NCBI GenBank assembly: GCA_002342225.1
Contig: DDPO01000184.1
Coordinates: forward strand, 24,424-35,170
Length of the DNA: 10,747 nucleotides
From: Bdellovibrionaceae bacterium UBA2466
GTDB taxonomy: Bacteria; Bdellovibrionota; FAC87; UBA2466
Direction of reading: 5' to 3'
Shown here: positions 1 to 6,425 of the stretch, one piece after another
Layout of the letters: each line of letters opens with the position of its first letter
How positions within the stretch are numbered: the first letter of the stretch is position 1
Notes under the pieces: generated by a model
The model's database searches: none
Seen by the model: only the letters and a program-made list of their open reading frames with translations
Told to the model about the DNA's origin: nothing
Position numbers and translations under genes: made by a program

Positions 1-2
1 GA

Positions 3-437
3 GCCGTAAGATCTGTGGGAAGCCAAGAGCTTCATCATATTATTAAAAATCATGAGTCGCCCACTTTTGGTTTCGCTTCTCAAAATTTTTTCTCTGAGTT
101 TTTGGCTATTCTTGAAGTGGAAAGAGAATACAGAAAGCACTTTGGGAAAATGCTTGTTGATCCTCCAATCGAAAACGAAAGAGTCCTTATTCTAAAAGCC
201 TCACCCATCGTCGAAATATCTAACCGCTGTGGTATTTCCCCCAAAGAGATTAGTTACTACAACCCTGCGCTTACTGACAGAGTCATAATTGGAAAAACCA
301 ATATTCCAAAAGGATTTAAACTTCGAGTTCCCGTTGGAAACGGTGAACTCTGCATTCGTCCGAAGAAATCTATCACTCAAAACACGAAAACTATTCCTGC
401 ACAAACGATGCGTTTTCATTTAAACTCTGAAGGGTAA
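3..437 (+). CDS. C-terminal part of an MltD-like lytic transglycosylase (partial, start lies upstream)
   Basis: The frame is open from the left edge of the window; a GTG at 15 lies inside the gene and is not its start. About 144 residues are visible. The stretch around 'HHIIKNHESPTFGFASQNF' followed by 'SEFLAILEVE' is the typical end of the catalytic SLT domain in MltD-type enzymes, where the last helices pack after the glycan groove. The catalytic Glu would be upstream and is not visible. Residues after about 55 ('ASPIVEISNRCGISPKEIS', then 'YYNPALTDRVIIG', then 'IPKGFKLRVP') look like a LysM-like module that would bind glycan strands. Family knowledge: these enzymes cleave MurNAc-GlcNAc bonds in the periplasm and leave 1,6-anhydro ends. 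The stop is followed after 18 bases by the NamZ homologue, so the two probably share a transcript. Family call fairly sure, exact orthology not. Confidence 0.75.
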   Translation, partial: AVRSVGSQELHHIIKNHESPTFGFASQNFFSEFLAILEVEREYRKHFGKMLVDPPIENERVLILKASPIVEISNRCGISPKEISYYNPALTDRVIIGKTNIPKGFKLRVPVGNGELCIRPKKSITQNTKTIPAQTMRFHLNSEG

Positions 438-455
438 ACAAATCAATCTTCGGGC

Positions 456-1634
456 ATGAGCATGAAAATCGAAACAGGACTTGAGCGATTTATAAAAAAA
501 GATTTTAACCGCTTCAAAAAAATGAAGTTGGGGCTTTTATGCAACCAAGCCTCTGTAAACACCAGTCTCAGACATGCTTCAGAACTTCTCACTCAAAAAC
601 AGTTAAAATTGAATATCAGTTGTTTTATGGGTCCTCAGCATGGCATCCGCGGAGAAAAGCAGGACAATATGGTGGAGTCTGATGACTTTATCGACGCCAA
701 AACAAAATTACCTGTTTATAGCCTTTATGGATCTTCAAGAAAACCAACTCCCTCAATTTTAAAAGATCTCGATGCATTTGTTATTGATCTTCAAGATATT
801 GGCTGCCGAATATACACTTTTATGTACACTATGCTTTATTGCATGGAAGCCGCTAAATCCCACGGCAAAAAAGTTGTCATTTTGGATCGACCCAACCCGA
901 TAGGTGGAACTCAAGTTGAGGGAAACATCCTAGATATGAACTTTGCATCGTTTGTTGGGTTGTTTCCAATGGTTACTCGTCATGGAATGACCATGGGTGA
1001 ACTAGCACTCATGTTTAATGAAGAATTAAACATTCATTGCGACTTAGAAATTATTCCAGTGAAGGGTTGGAAGCGAGATCAATACTCTGAGCATTGGGGT
1101 AGATCTTGGGTTCCCCCCTCGCCGAACATACCTATTGCGGCCTCTGCAGAGACTTTCCCTGGTACTGTTCACTTTGAAGGGACCAATGTTTCGGAGGGAA
1201 GAGGAACAACTATGCCCTTCCTCTATTTAGGAGCACCTTTTATTGATTCGGATCTCCTAGCTGAAAAAATGAATAGGCTAAAACTTCCGGGTGTGTTTTT
1301 TAGAGCCATTTTTTTTCAACCGACTTTTCATAAGGGAAAGGACCAAGTCTGTGGTGGGGTTCATTTCCACGTGCTAAACCGGAAAAAATTTAATGCCTTT
1401 GAAGCTGGCATTCATCTACTTTCTCAGATCTCACAACTGTATCCAGATGCTTTTCAATGGAAACAGCCTCCCTATGAATATGAAACAGAAAAAATGCCAA
1501 TAGACCTTATCGCTGGAACCGATGAATTGAGACTTTTAATCGAATCGAAAAAACCCATTAAAGGATTTTTGGAAAAGGCCCGTGAGGATTCAAAATCATT
1601 CTTGAAATTTCGGAAACCCTATTTAATTTATTAA
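456..1634 (+). CDS. DUF1343 / NamZ-family exo-beta-N-acetylmuramidase homologue, no signal peptide
   Basis: This is a 392-residue protein with the full set of DUF1343 (NamZ, glycoside hydrolase family GH171) landmarks: 'LLCNQAS' (27-33), 'GPQHGIRGEKQDNM' (59-72), 'LYGSSRKPT' (90-98), 'DLQDIGCRIYTF' (111-122), 'DRPNPIGG' (144-151), 'RHGMTMGELA' (175-184), 'EGTNVSEGRGTTMPF' (241-255) and 'CGGVHFHV' (299-306). Length agrees with a Rossmann-like catalytic domain plus the C-terminal NamZ domain. Characterised members release MurNAc from the non-reducing end of peptidoglycan chains. Many family members read 'PEHG' in the first motif; this one reads 'PQHG'. The N-terminus is polar and basic with no signal peptide. 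No earlier in-frame start exists, because the upstream gene's stop is in the same frame; ATG 462 is an alternative start. I see no good ribosome binding site, so coupling to the upstream gene is likely. Confidence 0.85.
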   Translation: MSMKIETGLERFIKKDFNRFKKMKLGLLCNQASVNTSLRHASELLTQKQLKLNISCFMGPQHGIRGEKQDNMVESDDFIDAKTKLPVYSLYGSSRKPTPSILKDLDAFVIDLQDIGCRIYTFMYTMLYCMEAAKSHGKKVVILDRPNPIGGTQVEGNILDMNFASFVGLFPMVTRHGMTMGELALMFNEELNIHCDLEIIPVKGWKRDQYSEHWGRSWVPPSPNIPIAASAETFPGTVHFEGTNVSEGRGTTMPFLYLGAPFIDSDLLAEKMNRLKLPGVFFRAIFFQPTFHKGKDQVCGGVHFHVLNRKKFNAFEAGIHLLSQISQLYPDAFQWKQPPYEYETEKMPIDLIAGTDELRLLIESKKPIKGFLEKAREDSKSFLKFRKPYLIY

Positions 1635-1696
1635 CCTCTCCCTTTTCGGATTTGACTCCACTCTTTGAATGTTCTATCTAACACCGCGAGGTTTTT

Positions 1697-2071
1697 ATGC
1701 GGTTTCAAAAGTTTTTATTATTCGTTGTTGTAATTTGTTCCATCTCCTCTTTCGCAGTGAGAGCCGCGGAAGATCGCAGTGAGAGCCCGATCTTGGCTAA
1801 AAACACTTCGATTGTGCCCGAATCTGAGATTACTAAACTTCAGCAGCATTTTGACCCGAGAAAGAAGTTAGATGCTGGGGAAATTCAAAGCCTTCCAAGC
1901 TCGGCACTCAACTACTACCCCGTGTGGTACTGTGTTGCTCAATCCTACTTTTCTGGGGCTTGGTACTACTGGTACTCACCGAATTACAATTACTCACGAT
2001 TCCGAGCACTTAACGCCTGCACTCACTACAACGGCTATACCTGTTTTGTTAACTGCGAAATCAGATACTAA
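1697..2071 (+). CDS. Small exported Cys- and aromatic-rich protein, function unknown
   Basis: The product is 124 residues long. Start ATG 1697 has a GAGG ribosome binding site at 1688-1691, five bases upstream. The N-terminus is a classical signal peptide: 'MRFQK', a hydrophobic run to about residue 19, and likely cleavage after 'AVRA' (residue 23). Residues 24-70 are polar and include 'TKLQQHFDPRKKLD'. The C-terminal part (72-124) is extreme in composition: 12 Tyr, 3 Trp and 3 Phe in 53 residues, with Cys at 79, 108, 116 and 120, enough for two disulfides in the periplasm or outside. The 'RALNAC...C...C' pattern resembles small secreted DUF4189-like proteins, but I would not assign that family. 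A 14-bp direct repeat straddles the signal cleavage region. It lies upstream of the exported transglutaminase-like protein with a 106-base gap, so shared transcription is possible but not shown. Confidence 0.75.
   Translation: MRFQKFLLFVVVICSISSFAVRAAEDRSESPILAKNTSIVPESEITKLQQHFDPRKKLDAGEIQSLPSSALNYYPVWYCVAQSYFSGAWYYWYSPNYNYSRFRALNACTHYNGYTCFVNCEIRY
1752..1787 (+). repeat. 14-bp perfect direct repeat with a 22-base period
   Basis: TCGCAGTGAGAGCC occurs at 1752-1765 and again at 1774-1787, separated by 8 bases. It lies inside the small exported protein gene, around the signal peptide cleavage site. The 22-base period is not a multiple of three, so the two copies are read in different frames (FAVRA against RSESP). 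Confidence 0.8.
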
Positions 2072-2180
2072 TCAGGCCTCGATTTAGCTTTATTTCTTAT
2101 ATAAAAACGAGTAAGTACACGCTGCGTCAAATCAAGCTCTTTAAATTCTTTTTAGAACCTTCGGTTTGCTAGGATGATTG

Positions 2181-3851
2181 GTGGATATGTACTTATATTT
2201 GTTATGTTTTTTGGTCTGCTCTTCGTCGGTTTTTGCCACCATTTTGCATCTTAGCCCGACTGAATTAGACGAAGTTAATAAACGAATAGAGCTCTTTTAT
2301 TCCGAAAATAACACTCCCAGTGTCATGAATCGGCCGACACTCAAATATGATATTCGGGAGGACCGTGTAGCTCATCCCAACCCACAGCTTGCCGGAGACC
2401 GCCAGCTTTCGCAAAACCCTTTAGCTCAACTCGCTGGCAAGAAACTCTCCAAAGAATTTAAACAATATCGGTGCGAAAAGTTTCTTAAACCCCTCTTTCC
2501 ACAAATGGATTGCGATTCAAAAATCGCCGATGCTACATGGTCGACTTTTCAGACTAACGACAAGTTATCTGATTTAACTAAAACTTGGATAGACAATCCA
2601 ACCTATCAACTTGATGAAATTCCTACTTCAGGAAGCATTGAAAATGATGCTTGGTCTGATGACTACTGGCGAACACGGTGGGGACAAACTTCTTACAGAT
2701 ACGGCTTAAGTGAGTTTAACCGTGAAACCACCTACAACGATGCAATCTCAAGTTATCAAAGCGAAACAGAGTGGAATTTTTTAGGACAAACTTTACTTCC
2801 TTTAGATATCTCAAAAAAAATTCTCTTTTGGTCCCCTGCAGAGAAATATGACCTCACTGTAGGCGATGAAACTTTCTCTTTGACCCGACAACAAAAAACT
2901 GCTGGCGCATCGAGTGTGGATTCAGAGGGCAATGTTGAAAACTGGTTTGGCATTTGCCACGGTTGGGCTCCTGCAGCCCTCATGGCACCAAGACCCACAA
3001 TACCAGTAACGACAAAAGTGAAACAGAACATCGATGTTACTTGGTTTCCAAACGACATCAAGGCGATGGTGAGTCTTTCTTGGGCAAATGGTAATTACAC
3101 CACGAATTTTATCGGTGGAAGATGTGAACTCAAAGAAGCAACTACTTTGCCTAACGGTCGAATCAAAGACCAAAGCTGCTTTGACAGTAATCCAGCAACG
3201 TTTCACTTGGCTCTTGGAAACATGATCGGAAAAGCAAAAGCTGGTTTTGTTTTTGATAAATCTTTTGATTACGAAGTCTGGAACCAACCAGTGATCGCTT
3301 ATGAAACTCTTTATTTCAATCCACTCAACACAAACTCTAGGAGTTACGATTGGCGTAAAGTAGCAGTGCCTTATGACCGTTATTTCAAGCAGCATGACCG
3401 TTTTCAACATCCGCTGTCTCGCGGACGATGGAATCCACAACTATCAGGATATGACGACTCTAAAATTCAATATATCGTAGGAGCTATCACTACGGTCGTG
3501 TACTTGGCTGAAATTCGCCCCAATCAAACCTTAGAGATTCAAGAAGATAAAAAATACCGAGAAACTTACACATACGACCTTGAAATAGAAGCAGTTAATG
3601 GCCGATGGGCTGCCTCGGGCGGGGAATGGCACGAAAACTCTCATCCCGATTTCTTATGGGTTCCTCAAAAAGGCTCAGTACCAAAAATTAATTTTGACCA
3701 AGAAGATATCACAGTCTCTCTCTCTGAAGGAGCCAATGCTCAGCTGACTGCTACTGCTCAAAAAGCAAGTCCTCTTGGGAGTCCGCTCTGTAAAGTCATT
3801 AAAGCCCTATTAGCAGAATCGACTGGGACTGATACTTACCTTTGTGAATAG
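2181..3851 (+). CDS. Exported transglutaminase-elicitor family protein (oomycete GP42-like) with a Pep-13-type motif
   Basis: The product is 556 residues from GTG 2181, which has AGGA at 2171-2174 six bases away; TTG 2178 and ATG 2187 are alternatives. A signal peptide ends near 'SVFA' (residue 19). The core matches the transglutaminase-elicitor family known from Phytophthora GP42: 'WFGICHGWAPAAL' with the likely nucleophile Cys259, 'FHLALGNMIG' with His342, 'FVFDKSFDYE' with Asp359, directly followed by 'VWNQPV' (366-371), the first six residues of the 13-residue Pep-13 elicitor. Further family-like motifs are GGEW (480-483) and HPDFLW (488-493). These enzymes form Gln-Lys isopeptide crosslinks; the catalytic residues here are assigned by motif order. 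The N-terminal 150 residues are unrecognised, and a tail after about 510 carries two Cys. Likely secreted or periplasmic. Its target may be own or foreign envelope protein; that is inference. Confidence 0.85.
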   Translation: MDMYLYLLCFLVCSSSVFATILHLSPTELDEVNKRIELFYSENNTPSVMNRPTLKYDIREDRVAHPNPQLAGDRQLSQNPLAQLAGKKLSKEFKQYRCEKFLKPLFPQMDCDSKIADATWSTFQTNDKLSDLTKTWIDNPTYQLDEIPTSGSIENDAWSDDYWRTRWGQTSYRYGLSEFNRETTYNDAISSYQSETEWNFLGQTLLPLDISKKILFWSPAEKYDLTVGDETFSLTRQQKTAGASSVDSEGNVENWFGICHGWAPAALMAPRPTIPVTTKVKQNIDVTWFPNDIKAMVSLSWANGNYTTNFIGGRCELKEATTLPNGRIKDQSCFDSNPATFHLALGNMIGKAKAGFVFDKSFDYEVWNQPVIAYETLYFNPLNTNSRSYDWRKVAVPYDRYFKQHDRFQHPLSRGRWNPQLSGYDDSKIQYIVGAITTVVYLAEIRPNQTLEIQEDKKYRETYTYDLEIEAVNGRWAASGGEWHENSHPDFLWVPQKGSVPKINFDQEDITVSLSEGANAQLTATAQKASPLGSPLCKVIKALLAESTGTDTYLCE

Positions 3852-3862
3852 TGGGGAAAAGA

Positions 3863-3892
3863 TTGGTCGTCGACAACAAATAGAGCTATAGT
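3863..3892 (+). promoter_or_regulatory. Possible sigma70-type promoter in front of gshA, implying a near-leaderless mRNA
   Basis: TTGGTC (3863-3868) and TATAGT (3887-3892) are separated by 18 bases. The -10 box ends seven bases before ATG 3900, so transcription would begin at or one base before the start codon. No Shine-Dalgarno sequence is visible there, which agrees with a leaderless message. Two hexamers in a 48-base gap are weak evidence. Confidence 0.3.
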
Positions 3893-3899
3893 CTCCCAG

Positions 3900-5255
3900 A
3901 TGAAACGGCCCCCCCACAATTCAAAAGGCCAATGGATAGCCGAGCTCCTTCGATCTCAAATACGCCAACCCTCTGAACGCAGAGTGGGTATTGAAATTGA
4001 GCGAATAGGAATGTGGAACGACTTAAGTCCCTTTCAATACTCTGATAATAAATTAATGAGTGGTTCTTACCGCCCAGGGGCCGCAACTCTTCTTAACCTC
4101 TTATCAGAACACAACCAATGGCCCAAAATACATAATCACAAGGGACAGCCGATGGGTCTTACTACGCCAATTGGTAAAGTATCTCTTGAGCCGGGAAGCC
4201 AAGTGGAACTATCAACAGATCCCTTTTCCGATTTGGTCACTGTTAAAAGCAAAGTCGACCATTTTGAAAGCAAAGTTTCTGAAGTCACCCGTCCTTGGGG
4301 ACTTAATTGGATTGGATTAGGCGTTAATCCATTCAACACCGTTCAAGATATCGAACTAATACCTTCCACTCGTTATCACATCATGGATCAGTTCCTAAAT
4401 GAACGGGGTAAGCTTGGAACTAGCATGATGAGAAAAACTAGTTCAGTGCAAGTTAATTTAGACTATACCAGCGAAGAAGAAGCCATTCAGATGCTTCAAG
4501 TATCGCTACTAGTAGCTCCTCTATCTTATGCTCTATTCGCCAACTCACCCTTTTCCGAAGGTAATGAGACAGGATATTTCTCTTTCCGTGGAAAGATATG
4601 GCAAGAGACCGATCCGTCCCGAACAGGCCTTCTGCCGGAGGCCTTTGAAGAGGGCTTCAACTTTGACGACTACGCACACTTTTTATGGCATGAGCCTCTC
4701 ATGTTTGTTCAAGACTCAAAAACCAACTATTTGCCTGGGAATGGCCTGTCTCTAGCTCAAATTGAGGAAGGAAAGCTTTCTCAAGTAACCTGTTCTGAGG
4801 AAAACCAGTTAAATGCAATGAGACAACTGTTCTCTGAAGCCAGAATTAAATTGGGATATGTGGAAGTGAGATCTATCGATGGGCTTTTGCCCGATTATCG
4901 ATATGCTGCTGCTAGTTTCTGGCTTGGCATCTTGTACAACAAACAAGCTCGAAACGAAGTCATCAAAATTTTTGGAAAGCTTAATCGTAACGAACGGCAA
5001 ACTCTTTTCAATGAATCGCTTAAAAAGGGGCTCGACGCCACCGTGGGCAATGTAAAATTAAATCATATTGCCAAGACTCTTTTTGAAATTTCAGAAACCG
5101 AACTTAAATCTCGAGGTTTTGGCGAGGAAACCCTACTCGAACCACTTAAAGCCAATTTAAAAACCAATGATAGTCCTGCATCGGTTTTATTGAAAAGGTT
5201 TCATAAAGAATGGAAAAAAGACATCAAGAAAGTTTTTGAAAATACTAAGCAATAA
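3900..5255 (+). CDS. gshA: Glutamate-cysteine ligase (GCS2 / plant-alphaproteobacterial type)
   Basis: This 451-residue enzyme joins L-glutamate to L-cysteine using ATP, the first and committed step of glutathione synthesis in the cytoplasm. Motifs of the GCS2 family are clear: 'GIEIER' (30-35, metal- and nucleotide-binding strand), 'SLEPGSQVELS' (95-105, the substrate-binding EPG...E segment), 'MMRKTSSVQVNLDY' (176-189), 'RGKIWQETDPSRTGLLP' (230-246) and 'RSIDGLLPDYRYAA' near the C-terminal part of the catalytic domain. Length suits the plant/alphaproteobacterial class rather than the longer E. coli class. ATG 3900 is the first possible start after the preceding stop in the same frame, and no ribosome binding site precedes it. 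Codons 4-5 lie in a run of seven C. A glutaredoxin follows 12 bases on, supporting the glutathione role. Glutathione synthetase is not in this window. Confidence 0.92.
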   Translation: MKRPPHNSKGQWIAELLRSQIRQPSERRVGIEIERIGMWNDLSPFQYSDNKLMSGSYRPGAATLLNLLSEHNQWPKIHNHKGQPMGLTTPIGKVSLEPGSQVELSTDPFSDLVTVKSKVDHFESKVSEVTRPWGLNWIGLGVNPFNTVQDIELIPSTRYHIMDQFLNERGKLGTSMMRKTSSVQVNLDYTSEEEAIQMLQVSLLVAPLSYALFANSPFSEGNETGYFSFRGKIWQETDPSRTGLLPEAFEEGFNFDDYAHFLWHEPLMFVQDSKTNYLPGNGLSLAQIEEGKLSQVTCSEENQLNAMRQLFSEARIKLGYVEVRSIDGLLPDYRYAAASFWLGILYNKQARNEVIKIFGKLNRNERQTLFNESLKKGLDATVGNVKLNHIAKTLFEISETELKSRGFGEETLLEPLKANLKTNDSPASVLLKRFHKEWKKDIKKVFENTKQ

Positions 5256-5267
5256 ATAAGGAGAGGT

Positions 5268-5513
5268 ATGATTCAACTTTATCAATCTGAAGGATGTCCG
5301 TTTTGCGTTAAAGTGCGAGTTGCTTTTGAGCAACTCGGAGTTTCCTACATTTCGAAGTCTATGCCCTTAAGGGTCATGTCACCTTTTAAAGAGGAGCTCA
5401 TTCAACTTGGAGGCAAAACTCAAGTACCTTTTCTATATGATCCAGAGCGCTCTGTTAAAATGTATGAGAGCGATGACATCATCGCTTATGTCAAAGAGCA
5501 TTACGCGAAGTAA
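5268..5513 (+). CDS. Glutaredoxin (dithiol, CPFC active site)
   Basis: This 81-residue thioredoxin-fold protein has the dithiol redox motif CPFC at 10-13, the cis-proline motif TQVP at 51-54, and the glutathione-contacting 'YESDDIIAYV' near 67-76. Its length is normal for a single-domain glutaredoxin. It would reduce disulfides or protein-glutathione mixed disulfides in the cytoplasm, using glutathione made by the pathway the upstream gene begins. A strong ribosome binding site, AAGGAG at 5258-5263, lies four bases before the ATG and just after the gshA stop, so the two are almost certainly one operon. Glutaredoxin and the N-terminal half of a glutathione S-transferase look alike; the short length and CPFC favour glutaredoxin. 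Confidence 0.92.
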   Translation: MIQLYQSEGCPFCVKVRVAFEQLGVSYISKSMPLRVMSPFKEELIQLGGKTQVPFLYDPERSVKMYESDDIIAYVKEHYAK

Positions 5514-5524
5514 GTTAGTGATTC

Positions 5525-6418
5525 ATGATCGAATTCTCTTACTTTTTAGGAATCGATCAAACAGGTGCAGCAGTTTGTAAGGGCAGAAAAGCTAAACCAC
5601 TCAAAGTGTGTTTGGCGAAAAAAGAGAAAAAACACTGGGCTATCTCCACAAGATCACCCTCACAACAACCACTGACTTTACCAGCCCTGACCCCCTCTCA
5701 CTTAAAAGACCTGTTGGATAAGTTTGAAATTGATTGGCCCAATCCAAAACTAGCTATCCTTGCAGACTCTGTTTTTGGAATGCCCAAAGGGGTATTTCCC
5801 AAAGTTAAAGGTCGTAATTCGCATGAAAACCTATGGGAACTCTTTTCACAAACTTTAAATCACTCGCTCGGCGAAGCCATTTTCGGGATGAAGGTTTCTG
5901 AAATTTTTTTCACTCGTTTTTTAAAATCTAAGACTGATATCCCCAAGCGCGATTGTGAGGAGGTCTCACGTTCCAACTCTCTCTTTACAACTCGTCCATT
6001 TCAAAAAAACATTCAAACCGGAAGCTACCGTATTTGGAGAGATTTGGTCTCTGAAACGACTAATCCATGGATTAATATCTGGCCTTTCGCCACCCCAGAG
6101 GATTTTATAATGACCACAGGATGGCTTTTTGAAGGATACCCTTCGCTGGTATGGAGGGATCTGTTGGGTTTACAAAACCGAAACAGTTTGGCTCTCATTA
6201 AAGTTCTAAAATGCACAAGTATGACCAAACTTTTCAGCTTTGATTCTTTTTCTTATCTAAAATCTGATCCAGACCTGTGCGATGCCGCAGTACTTGCTTT
6301 GGGAGGCGTCTTGCTGCAAGATCAGAAAAGACTTCTTGAACCTTTTCCCAACTTCTGGGAACAACCAACTAACTCTACCGAAGGGTGGATATCTGGACTC
6401 ACGAAGAAAAAAGACTAG
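5525..6418 (+). CDS. DUF429-like predicted RNase H-fold protein
   Basis: The product is 297 residues. The start 'FLGIDQTGA' (first strand, Asp11), 'LAILADSVFGMPKG' (77-89, Asp81), 'EGYPS' (203-207, Glu203) and 'DLCDAAVLALGG' (250-261, Asp253) follow the order of the acidic motifs in DUF429-type predicted nucleases (G-I-D, D-x-x-x-G-x-P, E-x-[HY]-P, D-A-x-x-A-A). These are a divergent RNase H-like fold; activity is predicted for the family rather than well proven. No signal peptide or membrane segment is seen, so it is cytoplasmic. It begins 11 bases after the glutaredoxin stop with only a weak ribosome binding site and is followed 7 bases on by the J-domain gene, so it is mid-operon. Its link to glutathione chemistry is unexplained. 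Family call moderately sure. Confidence 0.7.
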   Translation: MIEFSYFLGIDQTGAAVCKGRKAKPLKVCLAKKEKKHWAISTRSPSQQPLTLPALTPSHLKDLLDKFEIDWPNPKLAILADSVFGMPKGVFPKVKGRNSHENLWELFSQTLNHSLGEAIFGMKVSEIFFTRFLKSKTDIPKRDCEEVSRSNSLFTTRPFQKNIQTGSYRIWRDLVSETTNPWINIWPFATPEDFIMTTGWLFEGYPSLVWRDLLGLQNRNSLALIKVLKCTSMTKLFSFDSFSYLKSDPDLCDAAVLALGGVLLQDQKRLLEPFPNFWEQPTNSTEGWISGLTKKKD

Positions 6419-6425
6419 TCGACTC

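Noticed and set aside
1652..1680. TTGACT with TATCTA 17 bases on as a promoter for the small exported protein
   Set aside because: The -35 is good but the -10 matches at only three positions and lacks the final T, and the leader would be only about ten bases with the ribosome binding site at its very start.
1872..2087. 71-codon + frame overlapping the small exported protein
   Set aside because: Thr-rich low-complexity translation in a shifted frame; the other frame has a signal peptide, ribosome binding site and Cys pattern.
2079..2111. CTCG...CGAG flanking an AT-rich stretch as a terminator
   Set aside because: A four-base stem with a long loop and no T-run after it is not a credible terminator.
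2181..2240. Lipoprotein signal in the transglutaminase N-terminus (two Cys in the hydrophobic run)
   Set aside because: Neither Cys is preceded by a small residue at -1 as a lipobox needs; an ordinary signal peptide fits better.
2922..3440. 172-codon open frame on the - strand inside the transglutaminase gene
   Set aside because: It overlaps a gene with clear family motifs, has no recognisable domain or ribosome binding site, and a composition typical of a reverse-frame shadow.
6282..6425. Upstream extension of the J-domain gene
   Set aside because: It would overlap the C-terminal end of the RNase H-fold gene, and the extra residues show no motif; ATG 6426, seven bases after the preceding stop, is the natural start.
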